Shown: in pieces, positions 26,777 to 35,730 of the stretch
Layout: each line of letters begins with the position of its first letter
Numbering within the stretch: the first letter of the stretch is position 1
NCBI GenBank assembly: GCA_023460085.1
Contig: JAEWRI010000039.1
Coordinates: forward strand, 48,326-112,325
DNA: 64,000 nucleotides
Source: Bacillota bacterium
GTDB taxonomy: Bacteria; Bacillota; Clostridia; Christensenellales; SZUA-584
Direction of reading: 5' to 3'
Notes under the pieces: generated by a model
Databases searched by the model: none
Told to the model about the DNA's origin: nothing
The model's input: the letters and a program-made list of their open reading frames with translations, nothing else
Translations under genes and position numbers: made by a program

Positions 26777-27589
26777 TTATTGTTCCTTAAACCGCACGAT
26801 CATTTCATTGGTAAGGCTGATACCGTCCAATTCCACGTCGATATCCTCGCGCCGCACCCACTCGGCGCATTCCAGCTCGTTTTCATCCAGCCGGATGGTG
26901 TCGGAGCCGTCCAGCTCGCAGAAGAAACCCATCAGCAGCGAGCCGGAGAACGCCCATGGCTGGCTCTTGTAATAGCGCAGGTTCTTCACGCGCAAGCCAA
27001 CCTCTTCCATTACCTCGCGGTGTACGGTTTCCTCGATGGTCTCGCCGGTTTCCGCGAAGCCCGCCACCAGCGCGTAGCGCCGGTACAGCCTGCCGGAGTA
27101 TCGCGTCAGCAATATTCTGTCGCCGTCGATGATGCCCACGATGACCGCGGGCGATATTCTCGGGAATACCATGTTGTTACAGCGGGGACAGCGCATCATG
27201 CGCTCCTTGCCGTCGTGCGCCATCGGTGCGCCGCAGCGGCCGCAGAAACGGTTTTTGGAGTACCAGTCGTACAGCTGGCAGCCCACTGCCGCCGCGTACG
27301 CAAGGTGTCTCGGCTTCTTACCGCGGAACTCCATCAGCGCGGCATAGGCGTAATCCCTCTGCGGATCCGCGGGAGGTGCTAAAAAGAAGGTCGTATCGTC
27401 GATGGAGAACAGATAGATGTACTCCGTGTCGGGCGGCGCAAGCTCGCCGTATGCAGGGAACGCAATGCCATCCTCCGTTTCGCGTATCAATACGGCGTTG
27501 TCGCGAATGTGCAGAATCCGGCTGTGTGCGTCGGGCGTCTTGTGCCGGAAGGTGTTGTCGAATGCATATGGCTGAATGTCCTGAATCAT
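26777..27589 (-). CDS. nudC: NudC-type Nudix hydrolase (NAD+ diphosphatase or RNA decapping)
   Basis: 270 aa. The zinc ribbon CGRCG...CPRCNN is at about 115-137. The Nudix box GFAETGETIEETVHREVMEE (start near 177) has all catalytic Glu residues, and the NudC signature SQPWAFSGSLLMGF follows at about 210. The family hydrolyses NADH/NAD+ and removes NAD caps from RNA. ATG at 27589 after GAGGGG. First gene of a two-gene operon with the YbjQ protein. Confidence 0.94.
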   Translation of the reverse strand: MIQDIQPYAFDNTFRHKTPDAHSRILHIRDNAVLIRETEDGIAFPAYGELAPPDTEYIYLFSIDDTTFFLAPPADPQRDYAYAALMEFRGKKPRHLAYAAAVGCQLYDWYSKNRFCGRCGAPMAHDGKERMMRCPRCNNMVFPRISPAVIVGIIDGDRILLTRYSGRLYRRYALVAGFAETGETIEETVHREVMEEVGLRVKNLRYYKSQPWAFSGSLLMGFFCELDGSDTIRLDENELECAEWVRREDIDVELDGISLTNEMIVRFKEQ

Positions 27590-27604
27590 GCTGCCCCTCT
27601 TGAA

Positions 27605-27658
27605 CCCGGTTAACCGGGCGATGCTCTCAATATACCACTGTGTGAGCGGATATGTCTA
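27605..27658 (-). promoter_or_regulatory. Nudix promoter with downstream palindrome
   Basis: Minus strand TAGACA (27658-27653), 18 nt, TGG-TATATT (-10 at 27634-27629). A perfect 14-bp palindrome CCCGGTTAACCGGG at 27605-27618 lies just past the predicted transcription start and may be an operator. Confidence 0.55.
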
Positions 27659-27730
27659 TGGTACACAAGCGTGCACGGGGCAGGTGTTGTAAAACTTTCT
27701 CGCTTTTGATTGCCCTTATTGGAATGATGA

Positions 27731-27739
27731 TGCTATAAT
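27731..27739 (+). promoter_or_regulatory. Extended -10 promoter of phosphofructokinase gene
   Basis: TGC-TATAAT at 27731-27739, divergent from the Nudix promoter. No good -35. Confidence 0.55.
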
Positions 27740-27781
27740 ATCAAAAAATAAGGTTGCGCGAATCGTATTGGAGGGAGCATC

Positions 27782-29068
27782 ATGAGGAGAAACGCACTGG
27801 TTGCGCAGTCGGGCGGGCCGTCGCCCGTCATCAATGCATCGTTGTTGGGTGTGGTGGAGGCCTGCAGGCAGTATCCCGAGCACATCGGGAGCATCTACGC
27901 CTCGTGGCATGGTATCGAGGGCGTACTGCTGGAGGAGCTCATCGATATAGGCGCGCAGGACGATGCGGAGCTTCAGCGCCTGCGGCATACGCCATGCGCG
28001 GGTTCCATCGGGACCTGCCGCTACAAGCTCAAGGAAGGCCAGGACGCGGATTTTCAGCGTATCATCGATGTACTGCGCGCGCATGACATCGGATACTTTT
28101 TCTATATCGGCGGCAACGATTCCATGGACACGGCGGACAAGGTGTCTAAGCTGGCCGCGCAGGAGGACTACGATCTCGTCGTCACGGGCGTACCCAAGAC
28201 CATTGACAACGATGTGGGCGACGAAGCGTTTACGATCATCGACCACACGCCGGGCTACGGCAGCGCGGCGCGCTACTGGGCGATGAACATACAGAATATT
28301 GAGGAAGAGAATCGCGGCATGGGCGTGTCGGAGAGCGTCTCCGTACACCAGTGCATGGGCCGCACGTCGGGTTTCATCACCGCCGCCGCGCGTCTGGGTG
28401 ATCCGGAGCGGCGCATTCCGATGCAGATGTACTTCGCCGAGACGAAGAAGAACATCGAGGAGCTGGCGGACAACGTCAACGAGCAGCTGAAACGCGACGG
28501 CCGTGTCATCCTCATTATCAACGAAGGCTACGACGCGGGTGAACTGGGTGCGCGTCACGATGGTTTCGGCCACATTGAATATGGCGCGAGCGAAAGCACG
28601 GCGGTTCAGCAGGTGACGAACTATCTCAACCGTCATGGCCTCAAAGCGCGCGGGCAGGCCACGTGCCAGCAGGTAGGCGTAATGCAGCGAGACGCTTCGA
28701 TTTATGCTTCCAAGGTGGACATTGAGGAAGCGTATCAGGTGGGCCGCAAGGCAGTGGAAATCGCGTTGGTGGAAGGCACCGGTTTTATGGCAACAATACT
28801 GCGTGCTCCCGGCACGGCTTATCGTACGTATTTTGACAAGGTGTCTTTGCGCACGGTGGCTAACTCTGTGCGGTATCTGCCAAAGCACTGGATTGCGCCG
28901 GGCGGGCTGGACGTCACCGACGACTTTGTCCGTTATGCGATGCCGCTGATTGGCGGCGGCTGGCCGGAAATTCCGATGGAGAATGGCTTGCAGCGGTTTG
29001 CGCGGCTGACAATTCAGTTCATCGAAAAGAAGCTTCCGGCATACGTACCGTGCCGTATCGGCGACTAG
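27782..29068 (+). CDS. 6-phosphofructokinase, PPi-type
   Basis: 428 aa glycolytic enzyme phosphorylating fructose-6-phosphate. SGGPSPVINAS near 10-20 is the phosphate-binding loop, GGNDSMDTADK near 113-123, and PKTIDND near 139-145 with catalytic Asp. Lys in PKT and the Asp (not Gly) after GGN/D are features of pyrophosphate-dependent enzymes; ATP-dependent ones have GGDGS and PGTIDND. The length of 428 aa also fits the long clostridial/spirochaete group. Cofactor is inferred from these residues. Ribosome site GGAGGGA. Confidence 0.9.
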   Translation: MRRNALVAQSGGPSPVINASLLGVVEACRQYPEHIGSIYASWHGIEGVLLEELIDIGAQDDAELQRLRHTPCAGSIGTCRYKLKEGQDADFQRIIDVLRAHDIGYFFYIGGNDSMDTADKVSKLAAQEDYDLVVTGVPKTIDNDVGDEAFTIIDHTPGYGSAARYWAMNIQNIEEENRGMGVSESVSVHQCMGRTSGFITAAARLGDPERRIPMQMYFAETKKNIEELADNVNEQLKRDGRVILIINEGYDAGELGARHDGFGHIEYGASESTAVQQVTNYLNRHGLKARGQATCQQVGVMQRDASIYASKVDIEEAYQVGRKAVEIALVEGTGFMATILRAPGTAYRTYFDKVSLRTVANSVRYLPKHWIAPGGLDVTDDFVRYAMPLIGGGWPEIPMENGLQRFARLTIQFIEKKLPAYVPCRIGD

Positions 29069-29144
29069 TAGGGCTTACTGCGAGTAAGACACGCCACAGA
29101 CGGAAAAACTACGGTTATCGCGGTTTTTGACTGCCTATGGTGAA

Positions 29145-29173
29145 TTGACAGGATGATGATTTGTACATATAAT
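29145..29173 (+). promoter_or_regulatory. Consensus sigma-A promoter
   Basis: TTGACA (29145-29150), 17 nt, TATAAT (29168-29173); perfect match, driving the transferase gene. Confidence 0.9.
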
Positions 29174-29229
29174 TTGGCTCTGGTGGGCGGTGGAAAGCGT
29201 CTCTGGCAGGATGGGATTGAGGTGCTGCT

Positions 29230-30306
29230 TTGAAGGACTTAAATTACCTGATCGCTGCGGCGATTGCTTGCGCGCTGGCTTTAGGACTCACTCCGGTAAT
29301 GATAGGCTTGTCCACGAAGCTGAAGATTCTGGACATGCCCAACGCGCGCAAAGCCCATACCAGGCCTACGCCGCTGATGGGCGGCTTGGCTATCTATTTC
29401 GCAACGATTCTGGCGGGATTGTTTTTCGTACTGTGGTTTGTAGACGGGCTAAACCTGAGCCTCGTTGCCGCGTTTGCGGTGGGCATCACGGGCGTTACGG
29501 TCATGGGCCTAATCGACGATATCATGCACCTTTCCGCAAAGCGCAGATTGGTGATTCTGTTTATCCTCGCGCTGATCGTGCTGGTGGGTTGTCTGCAGTT
29601 CTACTTCCCGCCGACGCTGCTGACGAGCGGCCTCGGAATCGTGCTGCTTGTCTCGTTTGTGGTGGTGGCGTGGATGGTTGCGCTGACCAACGCCATTAAC
29701 TTTGCGGATGGGCTCGACGGACTGGCAAGCTGCCTGTCGATGATTTCCGCGGTGGGCTTCGCCGCCATATTCTACCTCCAGGGAAGAACGCAGTTGGCAT
29801 TGCCCATGGCGCTTGCGCTGGCAGGCGGCATACTTGGCTTTTTGCCATACAATATGAACCCGGCGAAGATTTTTATGGGTGACGCGGGCAGTATGTTCAT
29901 CGGCTTCATGCTGGGTATCTTCTCCATCATGAGCATGTCGGATGAGCCGGTGGAGGAGTTTGTGGTTTCGGCGTTTCTGGTGCTCGTTCCCATCGTCGAT
30001 ATGGGGATGGCGGTGCTGCGGCGGCTGATTATGCACAAACCCGTGATGAAACCGGACAAGTTCCATTTCCACCATATTCTGAACCGCAAGTTCAACAACC
30101 AGCGGCTCGTAGTACTTATACTGGCGGTTGCGCAGGGAGCGTCAGTCGCGGTGGGCGTAGTGATATATCGGTATACGCTCTACCTGACGGGCTGGATCCT
30201 GCTGGGCGGGCTGGCGGTTATCGCAATGCTGTACACCTTCCATAAAGCCCGCAGGCTGCTGGCAAATGAGCAGAAAGAACAGGCCGCGGCAATAGAGAGA
30301 GAATAA
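29230..30306 (+). CDS. Undecaprenyl-phosphate GlcNAc-1-P transferase (TagO/WecA-like)
   Basis: 358 aa polytopic enzyme (about ten membrane helices) of the MraY/WecA family, starting wall polymer or polysaccharide synthesis by loading sugar-1-phosphate on undecaprenyl phosphate. Motifs: LMGGLAIY near 51, the DDxxD-like GLIDDIMHLSAKRR near 95-108, NFADGLDGLAS near 157-167, IFMGDAGSMFIGF near 216-228, and HFHHIL near 278. TTG at 29230 is the start with GAGGTG 5 nt upstream. Substrate (UDP-GlcNAc against another sugar) is by family. Confidence 0.92.
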   Translation: MKDLNYLIAAAIACALALGLTPVMIGLSTKLKILDMPNARKAHTRPTPLMGGLAIYFATILAGLFFVLWFVDGLNLSLVAAFAVGITGVTVMGLIDDIMHLSAKRRLVILFILALIVLVGCLQFYFPPTLLTSGLGIVLLVSFVVVAWMVALTNAINFADGLDGLASCLSMISAVGFAAIFYLQGRTQLALPMALALAGGILGFLPYNMNPAKIFMGDAGSMFIGFMLGIFSIMSMSDEPVEEFVVSAFLVLVPIVDMGMAVLRRLIMHKPVMKPDKFHFHHILNRKFNNQRLVVLILAVAQGASVAVGVVIYRYTLYLTGWILLGGLAVIAMLYTFHKARRLLANEQKEQAAAIERE

Positions 30307-30310
30307 GCAC

Positions 30311-30330
30311 AAGGCCCGAAAGGGCCTTTT
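30311..30330 (+). terminator. Intrinsic terminator
   Basis: AAGGCCC / GGGCCTT with a GAAA loop and TTTT after it, between convergent genes. The right end touches the stop codon of the serine acetyltransferase gene. Confidence 0.8.
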
Positions 30331-31237
30331 ACTTTGTCTTAATGGATGGCGAGGGCTGTACGTTGAATACGGTGGAGTACGGCGGCACAGACTCCGTAAG
30401 CCATACGTTGCCGCCGATCACGCTGTGGTGGCCTATGGAAATGGGCCCGAGTATCGACGCGCCCGAGTAAATGACGACCTCGTCGCCGATGTCCGGATGG
30501 CGCTTATTGCCCTTAATGGGATTGCCGTGCTCATCCAACGGAAAGCTCTTTGCACCCAGCGTGACGCCCTGATACAGCTTTACACGCCGCCCGATGACGC
30601 ACGTCTCGCCGATAACCACACCGGTGCCGTGATCGATAAAGAAGCTGTCGCCGATGGCCGCGCCGGGGTGAATGTCGATGCCGGTGTTTTTGTGCGCGTA
30701 CTCCGTCATGATGCGCGGGATGATGGGCACACCCAGCGTATGCGCAAGATGCGCGATTCGGTAGATGCTAATCGCCTCAAAGGACGGGTAGCTCAGCATG
30801 ATCTCTTCGGTGGATTTCGCGGCGGGATCGCCCTCGAAGGCAGCGCGGATATCGGTATCCAGCTGCTCACGGATTTCGGGCAGCCCCTCAAGAATCCGGA
30901 TGGTGATGTCCTCCGCCATTTCCGTACACTCCGCCGCGGAGAGCGTTCCATCCTCCTCGCAGCCGTGGCGCAGCACGCTGCCCAGTATATCGGAAAGCGA
31001 AATGGCGGTACGCTTCAACTGGCTGTCCAGCATTGCCTCAAGCGTCGAGAGGCCAACCGGGCTGCGGTCGTACACGCCCGGCAGCATCAGTGAGCGCAGC
31101 GAGAGCAGCACCTCGATAATTTGGGCGCGCGTGGTGACGCTGAGTACCGCGGAGTCGGTCAGGCTTTTGCCGCTTGCCCGTACGAGCGCAGACGATACCT
31201 CGCGGGCGTTGTCACGGAGCCAGTCGTTTAGCTTCAT
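30329..31237 (-). CDS. cysE: Serine O-acetyltransferase (EpsC/CysE-type)
   Basis: 302 aa. First step of cysteine synthesis: acetyl transfer from acetyl-CoA to serine. The N-terminal helical part (about 1-170) includes DIRAAFEGDPAAKSTEEI, typical of the longer anaerobe/EpsC group. The C-terminal left-handed beta-helix has hexapeptide repeats with the catalytic His in IDHGTGVVIGET and GVTLGA. ATG at 31237 after AAAGGAG. No cysK is adjacent. Divergent from the pyridoxamine kinase gene. Confidence 0.93.
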   Translation of the reverse strand: MKLNDWLRDNAREVSSALVRASGKSLTDSAVLSVTTRAQIIEVLLSLRSLMLPGVYDRSPVGLSTLEAMLDSQLKRTAISLSDILGSVLRHGCEEDGTLSAAECTEMAEDITIRILEGLPEIREQLDTDIRAAFEGDPAAKSTEEIMLSYPSFEAISIYRIAHLAHTLGVPIIPRIMTEYAHKNTGIDIHPGAAIGDSFFIDHGTGVVIGETCVIGRRVKLYQGVTLGAKSFPLDEHGNPIKGNKRHPDIGDEVVIYSGASILGPISIGHHSVIGGNVWLTESVPPYSTVFNVQPSPSIKTK

Positions 31238-31267
31238 AGGCGCTCCTTTGCGTAAATGGTTGCTTCT

Positions 31268-31295
31268 ATTATATGCGGTTTCGTTTTTTTGGCAA
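31268..31295 (-). promoter_or_regulatory. Promoter of serine acetyltransferase gene
   Basis: Minus strand TTGCCA (31295-31290), 16 nt, TATAAT (31273-31268). No T-box or other leader is visible in the 30-nt gap to the start. Confidence 0.7.
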
Positions 31296-31311
31296 TACCC
31301 TCTTCCCGTGC

Positions 31312-31340
31312 TTGCGCGGGGGGCGCGCGATGGCTATAAT
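31312..31340 (+). promoter_or_regulatory. Promoter of pyridoxamine kinase gene
   Basis: TTGCGC (31312-31317), 17 nt, TATAAT (31335-31340). Confidence 0.7.
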
Positions 31341-31366
31341 GGGGGTAACTTCTCAAGGAGGCGGAC

Positions 31367-32215
31367 ATGGCGCAAAAAAGGGTTGCAGCAATACACGATA
31401 TTTCCTGTTTCGGACGGTGCTCTCTGACGGTGGCGCTGCCCATCATCTCGGCGGCAGGCATAGAAACGAGCGTGATTCCCACGGCGGTGCTCTCCACGCA
31501 TACGGGTGGTTTTGAGGGGTATACCTTCCGGGACCTTACCGACGACATCTGGCCGATCGTAGAGCACTGGAAGTCTCTGGGCTTGCATTTTGACGCCATT
31601 TACACCGGATTCCTGGGCTCTTTCGCACAGCTCGAAATCGTATCGGACGCGATTGCCGCGCTGCGCAGCGAGGATACGCTGGTGCTGGTCGACCCGGTGA
31701 TGGCCGACAACGGTGCGCTGTACAGCCTGTTTCCGCCGGATTTTCCTGCCGGAATGCGTACGCTTTGCGCCAAAGCCGACGTGATTATTCCCAACCTCAC
31801 CGAAGCATCGCTGATGACCGGTTTACCGTATCGCGAAGGGCCTTACGACAAAGCGTATGTGGAGGAGATGCTGAATGCGCTGGGCGCACTGGGCGCGAAG
31901 CACACGGTGCTCACGGGCGTATATTTTGACGATGACCACCTGGGCGCGGCGGTTTCAGACGGCGCGGGCGGTGTGGAATATGCGATGGCAAACCGCGTGC
32001 CGGGCTTCTGCCATGGCACAGGCGACGTGTTCGGCAGCGCGCTGCTGGGCGCGATTCTTACGGGGCATAATCTGACGGAGTCGGCGCAGATCGCCGCTGA
32101 GTTTACGGCGGACAGCATCCGCCGCACACGCGCGGAGGAAGTGGATGTACGCTTCGGAGTCAACTTTGAAGCGGGCCTTGGGGCGCTGGCCGCAAGGCTC
32201 GGCGTCAATGGATAG
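31367..32215 (+). CDS. Pyridoxamine/pyridoxal kinase (PdxY-like)
   Basis: 282 aa ribokinase-fold enzyme phosphorylating pyridoxal or pyridoxamine for PLP salvage. HDISCFGRCSLTVALPII near 9-26 and TAVLSTHTGGF near 39-49 are the substrate site, VDPVMADNG near 108, and GTGDVFGSALLGA near 220 with the catalytic Asp. Ribosome site AAGGAGG. The stop overlaps the next gene by 8 nt. Confidence 0.92.
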   Translation: MAQKRVAAIHDISCFGRCSLTVALPIISAAGIETSVIPTAVLSTHTGGFEGYTFRDLTDDIWPIVEHWKSLGLHFDAIYTGFLGSFAQLEIVSDAIAALRSEDTLVLVDPVMADNGALYSLFPPDFPAGMRTLCAKADVIIPNLTEASLMTGLPYREGPYDKAYVEEMLNALGALGAKHTVLTGVYFDDDHLGAAVSDGAGGVEYAMANRVPGFCHGTGDVFGSALLGAILTGHNLTESAQIAAEFTADSIRRTRAEEVDVRFGVNFEAGLGALAARLGVNG

Positions 32216-34268
32216 ACAGCCTGAAATACTCGCCCCGGCCGGCGGCATGGAGGCACTTATCGCCGCGGTGCGCTGTGGCGCGGACGCGGTGTATATGGGC
32301 GCGAAGCACTTTAACGCGCGCCGGAACGCGCAGAACTTCGGCGAGGGAGAGTTTGAGCGCGCCATTGAATACTGCCACGCGCGTGGCGTACGCGTTTATG
32401 TGACGTTGAATACGCTTGTGCTCGATCCCGAGACGAAGGATGCACAAGATACGTTGTGCGATATCGCACAGTGCGCCGCGGACGGGGTCATTGTGCAGGA
32501 TCTGGGCGTCGCAGCGATGATAAGACGGGCTTGTCCGTCGCTGCCGCTGCACGCTTCCACGCAGATGACGATACACAACGCGGCAGGCGCAAGGGCACTC
32601 GAGGAGCTGGGATTTACCCGCGCCGTGCTGGCGCGCGAGCTCACCGAAAAAGAGATAGAATCCATCGCCGCGCAAACCTCGCTGGAGCTGGAGGTATTCG
32701 TACACGGCGCGCTGTGCATGAGCGTATCGGGTCAGTGCTACCTCTCCGCGCTGCTGGGCGGGCGCAGCGGCAACCGCGGGCTGTGTGCGCAGCCCTGCCG
32801 CCTGGACTTCAACTCCGAGGGGCGCGGGTACGCGCTCTCCTTAAAAGACCTTTCGCTGATTTCCCATATGGATAAACTGAAAAAACTGGGTGTTTCCGCG
32901 CTGAAAATAGAAGGGCGCATGAAGCGGCCCGAATATGTCGCCGCCGCCGTGACGGCCTGTCGTGACGCGTTGGAAGGACACGCGCCCGACATGGAAGCAT
33001 TGAAGGCGGTGTTTTCGCGCAGCGGATTTACGGATGGTTATTTTTCGGGCCGCCGCGACATTTCGATGTTTGGCAGCCGGACGAAAGAGGATGTGACCGC
33101 CGCCGCACCTGTGCTGGGCAGGCTGGCGGCGCTGTATAAGGACGAGACGCTGCGCGTGCCCGTGGATATGACGCTCACCGTGCGCGAGGGTGAGCCCGCC
33201 TCACTTACGGTGACGGATGGAGTGCTGAGCGTGAATGCGCAGGGGCCGCAGCCCGAAGCGGCGCGCACGCAGCCGCTGGACGAGGCGTACGCGCGGCGAA
33301 GCCTGGAGAAAACGGGCGGAACACCTTTTTATCTGTGGAATCTTTCCTGCGACATCCAGGCGGGGATGATGCTGTCTGCTTCGGTGCTGAACAAGCTGCG
33401 CCGGGATACGCTGGAGCGGCTGGAGGCGATGCGCGGACAGCGCGCGCCGCTGCCGTGCGATTTTTCTGTGCTGCCGGGGATTGCCCCGGAGGTTCACAAG
33501 GCGCAGGAACCGGAGCTGCGCCAGCGCTTCCGGAAGGTCTCGCAGCTTTCGGAGGAAGCGCTGGCCTGCGCCGCAAGGGTGCTGCTGCCGGTGGAGGAAA
33601 TTTCGGCACACCCCGGGGTGATCGAAGAACTGGGCGACCGGCTGACAGGCGAGCTGCCGCTGCTGGCTTTTCCGGGCGCGGAGGAGAGGCTGCATGAAAC
33701 ACTGGCCGCGCTGAAGGATGCGGGCCTGACGGACGTGATAGCGGGCAACCTGGGTACGCTGTATATGGCGTGCGATATGGGTTTCACGGTGCGCGGCGAT
33801 TATTCGCTGAACATACTGAACACCCGCGCGCTGGACGAGGCGCGGAGGCTGGGCGCGGCGGATGTGACGCTGTCGTTTGAGATGGCGCTGAAGCTGGCTG
33901 AGAAGCTGGCGGGAGAAACTCCCCGAGGCATCATCGCGTACGGGCGGCTGCCGCTGATGACCTATCGCAACTGTCCCGCGAAGGGCGCGAAGGGCTGCGG
34001 AAGCTGCCCGGGGCAGTCCGCGCTGACCGATCGGTTGGGCAAGCGGTTTCCGGTGGTGTGCCGGGGCCGCGCGCATTCGCAGCTGCTCAATTCTGTGCCT
34101 CTGTACCTTGCGGACAAGCTTAAAGAACCACCCAACGTAGACTTTCTGACGCTGTACTTTACCATCGAGACCGCGCGCGAGTGCGCCGACGTTGTGAGGC
34201 AGTACGTTTCCCATGCCCCGGCGGAGGGGGAATTCACGCGCGGGCTGTATTACCGAAATCTGCAATAG
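32208..34268 (+). CDS. U32-family peptidase, RlhA-like
   Basis: 686 aa. PEILAPAGGMEALIAAVRCG at the N-terminus and the Cys cluster CMSVSGQCYLSALLGGRSGN with CAQPC (about 165-200) mark family U32 and its 23S rRNA C2501 hydroxylase branch. A C-terminal region with CPAKGAKGCGSCPGQ (near 590-605) matches the longer two-part form (DUF3656-type). Whether it is a protease or an RNA-modifying enzyme is open; the four-Cys pattern favours RNA modification. ATG at 32208 overlaps the kinase gene by 8 nt, so translation is coupled. Confidence 0.9.
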   Translation: MDRQPEILAPAGGMEALIAAVRCGADAVYMGAKHFNARRNAQNFGEGEFERAIEYCHARGVRVYVTLNTLVLDPETKDAQDTLCDIAQCAADGVIVQDLGVAAMIRRACPSLPLHASTQMTIHNAAGARALEELGFTRAVLARELTEKEIESIAAQTSLELEVFVHGALCMSVSGQCYLSALLGGRSGNRGLCAQPCRLDFNSEGRGYALSLKDLSLISHMDKLKKLGVSALKIEGRMKRPEYVAAAVTACRDALEGHAPDMEALKAVFSRSGFTDGYFSGRRDISMFGSRTKEDVTAAAPVLGRLAALYKDETLRVPVDMTLTVREGEPASLTVTDGVLSVNAQGPQPEAARTQPLDEAYARRSLEKTGGTPFYLWNLSCDIQAGMMLSASVLNKLRRDTLERLEAMRGQRAPLPCDFSVLPGIAPEVHKAQEPELRQRFRKVSQLSEEALACAARVLLPVEEISAHPGVIEELGDRLTGELPLLAFPGAEERLHETLAALKDAGLTDVIAGNLGTLYMACDMGFTVRGDYSLNILNTRALDEARRLGAADVTLSFEMALKLAEKLAGETPRGIIAYGRLPLMTYRNCPAKGAKGCGSCPGQSALTDRLGKRFPVVCRGRAHSQLLNSVPLYLADKLKEPPNVDFLTLYFTIETARECADVVRQYVSHAPAEGEFTRGLYYRNLQ

Positions 34269-34284
34269 TTCGGGAGAATGAAGG

Positions 34285-34850
34285 ATGCGGTTATGGACGG
34301 TGCAGTCCATCCCCTTTTGGGAAACGCTGCGCAGCGATGGGTTTATCGCCTGCGATGCGGCCCTTTCGGAATGGCTGACGCAGGAGCCGGGTGCATTTAT
34401 GGCTGCATACGCTTGGATGGCAGAGCAGCTGCGCAAACGAATCGGCGAGCCGCCGCGGGCGTTTACTACCCGATATGGGCGTGGCATTCGCTGTACGGCA
34501 AACACGAAAAGCCCGATCTGCGCCGGACGGAGTTTCGCCATTACAGCGGGGGTCCGGTTTGTCTGGAGATCGAGGTGCCCGATGCGCAGGTGCTGCTGAG
34601 CGACGAGGAGGCTTGGCACATCGTACTGAACGACGGATTCAACTGCCCGGGTGAGGACATCGACGCCGAATACGAATGGTTTGACGCGCTGCCGGAGGAG
34701 GAGCGCCGCCGCGTCAAGATACAATCGTGGGAGCGCATCTTCGATGTGATTGCCCGCAAGAACCCTGCTCCGTTTATACAGGGCGTGTTCTGGCAGCTGC
34801 ACCTTGACCAGGTGCGCGAGGTGCGTTCATTCAAAGGACGCAGGTTTTGA
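34285..34850 (+). pseudogene. DUF3841 protein gene with -1 frame change
   Basis: Reads as one family member only if the frame changes once. MRLWTVQSIPFWETLRSDG...QLRKRIGEPP is in the first frame; GVYYPIWAWHSLYGKHEKPD and the remainder to GRRF are in the -1 frame up to the stop at 34848-34850. The join is at about 34455-34465, where one lost G in GCGGGCG would explain it. No slippery heptamer is present in frame. Likely a pseudogene or a consensus error. Function of DUF3841 is unknown. GGGAG lies 8 nt before the ATG. Confidence 0.8.
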
Positions 34851-34972
34851 TGAGGCGGAGACACCCGCTGGCTTTCGTCGGGTGCGCTCCGGTTTGCGTC
34901 TTGATTTAACAGCAGGGTGCGGCCCCGATGCGGGGACTGCGGCGAACGGAATGTAAGTGGAGGAATCATACG

Positions 34973-35635
34973 ATGCCATACAGTATAAACATGAAAAGCA
35001 TAACGCTTCCGGCTTACCGGGATATGCTGAAAGCGAAGGAATTGCCGCCGAGCCGCAGGGCGCTCCATCAGGGGATCAACGATATTTTTGCGCGGCTGCA
35101 GCAAGCCGGTTTTGAAGATGCGGCGGCACTGCTCAAAGGCCTCGGTGCGCCTAAGAAGATGGAAGAGATATCGCGGAAGACGGGGGTGCCGGTGGAATAC
35201 CTCACCTTGCTGAAAAGGGAGCTGGGCAGTCTGGAGGCAAAATCCATGAACCTCGGCGGATTCCCTTATCTGTCACCGGATATTGTCTCGATGTTGACCG
35301 AAAGAGGGCTGAAGGACTCCAAAGACGTATATGAAGTTACGCAGGGCTTTGCGGAGCCACAAAGGCTTTGCGACCTGTCCGGTATATCCGGGCCGCAGGC
35401 GCTGGAGGTATGCGCGCTGTGCGACCTTGTGCGCATCAGCGGCGTGGGCAAGGTGTTCGCGCACATCCTGTACGATGCGGGATACCGCTGTCTGCGGGAA
35501 ATCGCGGAGGAGGACGCTACACATTTTCGCGACAACGCGAACAGCGTCGGGGTGGTCAAGTATGACATTGAGCCGTTAGGGTTGAGGGATGCGCAATACT
35601 GCATTGACTCCGCCGCGCTGCTGATGAAGGGATAG
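34973..35635 (+). CDS. DUF4332 protein (helix-hairpin-helix type)
   Basis: 220 aa, start ATG at 34973 with GGAGG 9 nt upstream. The family is recognised from SITLPAYRDMLKAKELPPSR at the start, the KTGVPVEYLTLLKRE helix, and two hairpin-like repeats: GGFPYLSPDIVSMLTERGLKD (described in part as LSPDIVSMLTERG) and RISGVGKVFAHILYDAGY. Such HhH repeats bind DNA or protein without sequence specificity. Function is not established. Confidence 0.85.
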   Translation: MPYSINMKSITLPAYRDMLKAKELPPSRRALHQGINDIFARLQQAGFEDAAALLKGLGAPKKMEEISRKTGVPVEYLTLLKRELGSLEAKSMNLGGFPYLSPDIVSMLTERGLKDSKDVYEVTQGFAEPQRLCDLSGISGPQALEVCALCDLVRISGVGKVFAHILYDAGYRCLREIAEEDATHFRDNANSVGVVKYDIEPLGLRDAQYCIDSAALLMKG

Positions 35636-35698
35636 AGTGTTTTCTCTGGCTTGTCAGTCTAGATATATTGAAATGGGACCTTGATCCATAAGCCTGAA

Positions 35699-35730
35699 GC
35701 TTGACGCAGGAACCCGCGTCAGGCTTTTTT
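35699..35730 (+). terminator. Intrinsic terminator
   Basis: GCTTGACGC / GCGTCAGGC (one G-T pair), 8-nt loop, six Ts. The T-run also encodes the last Lys codons of the LysE remnant on the other strand. Confidence 0.85.

Noticed and set aside
34455..34465. Programmed -1 frameshift in the DUF3841 gene
   Set aside because: In-frame heptamers around the join (such as G CGG GCG and G GCG TTT) do not have the X XXY YYZ form, so recoding is not supported here, unlike the site at 7058.
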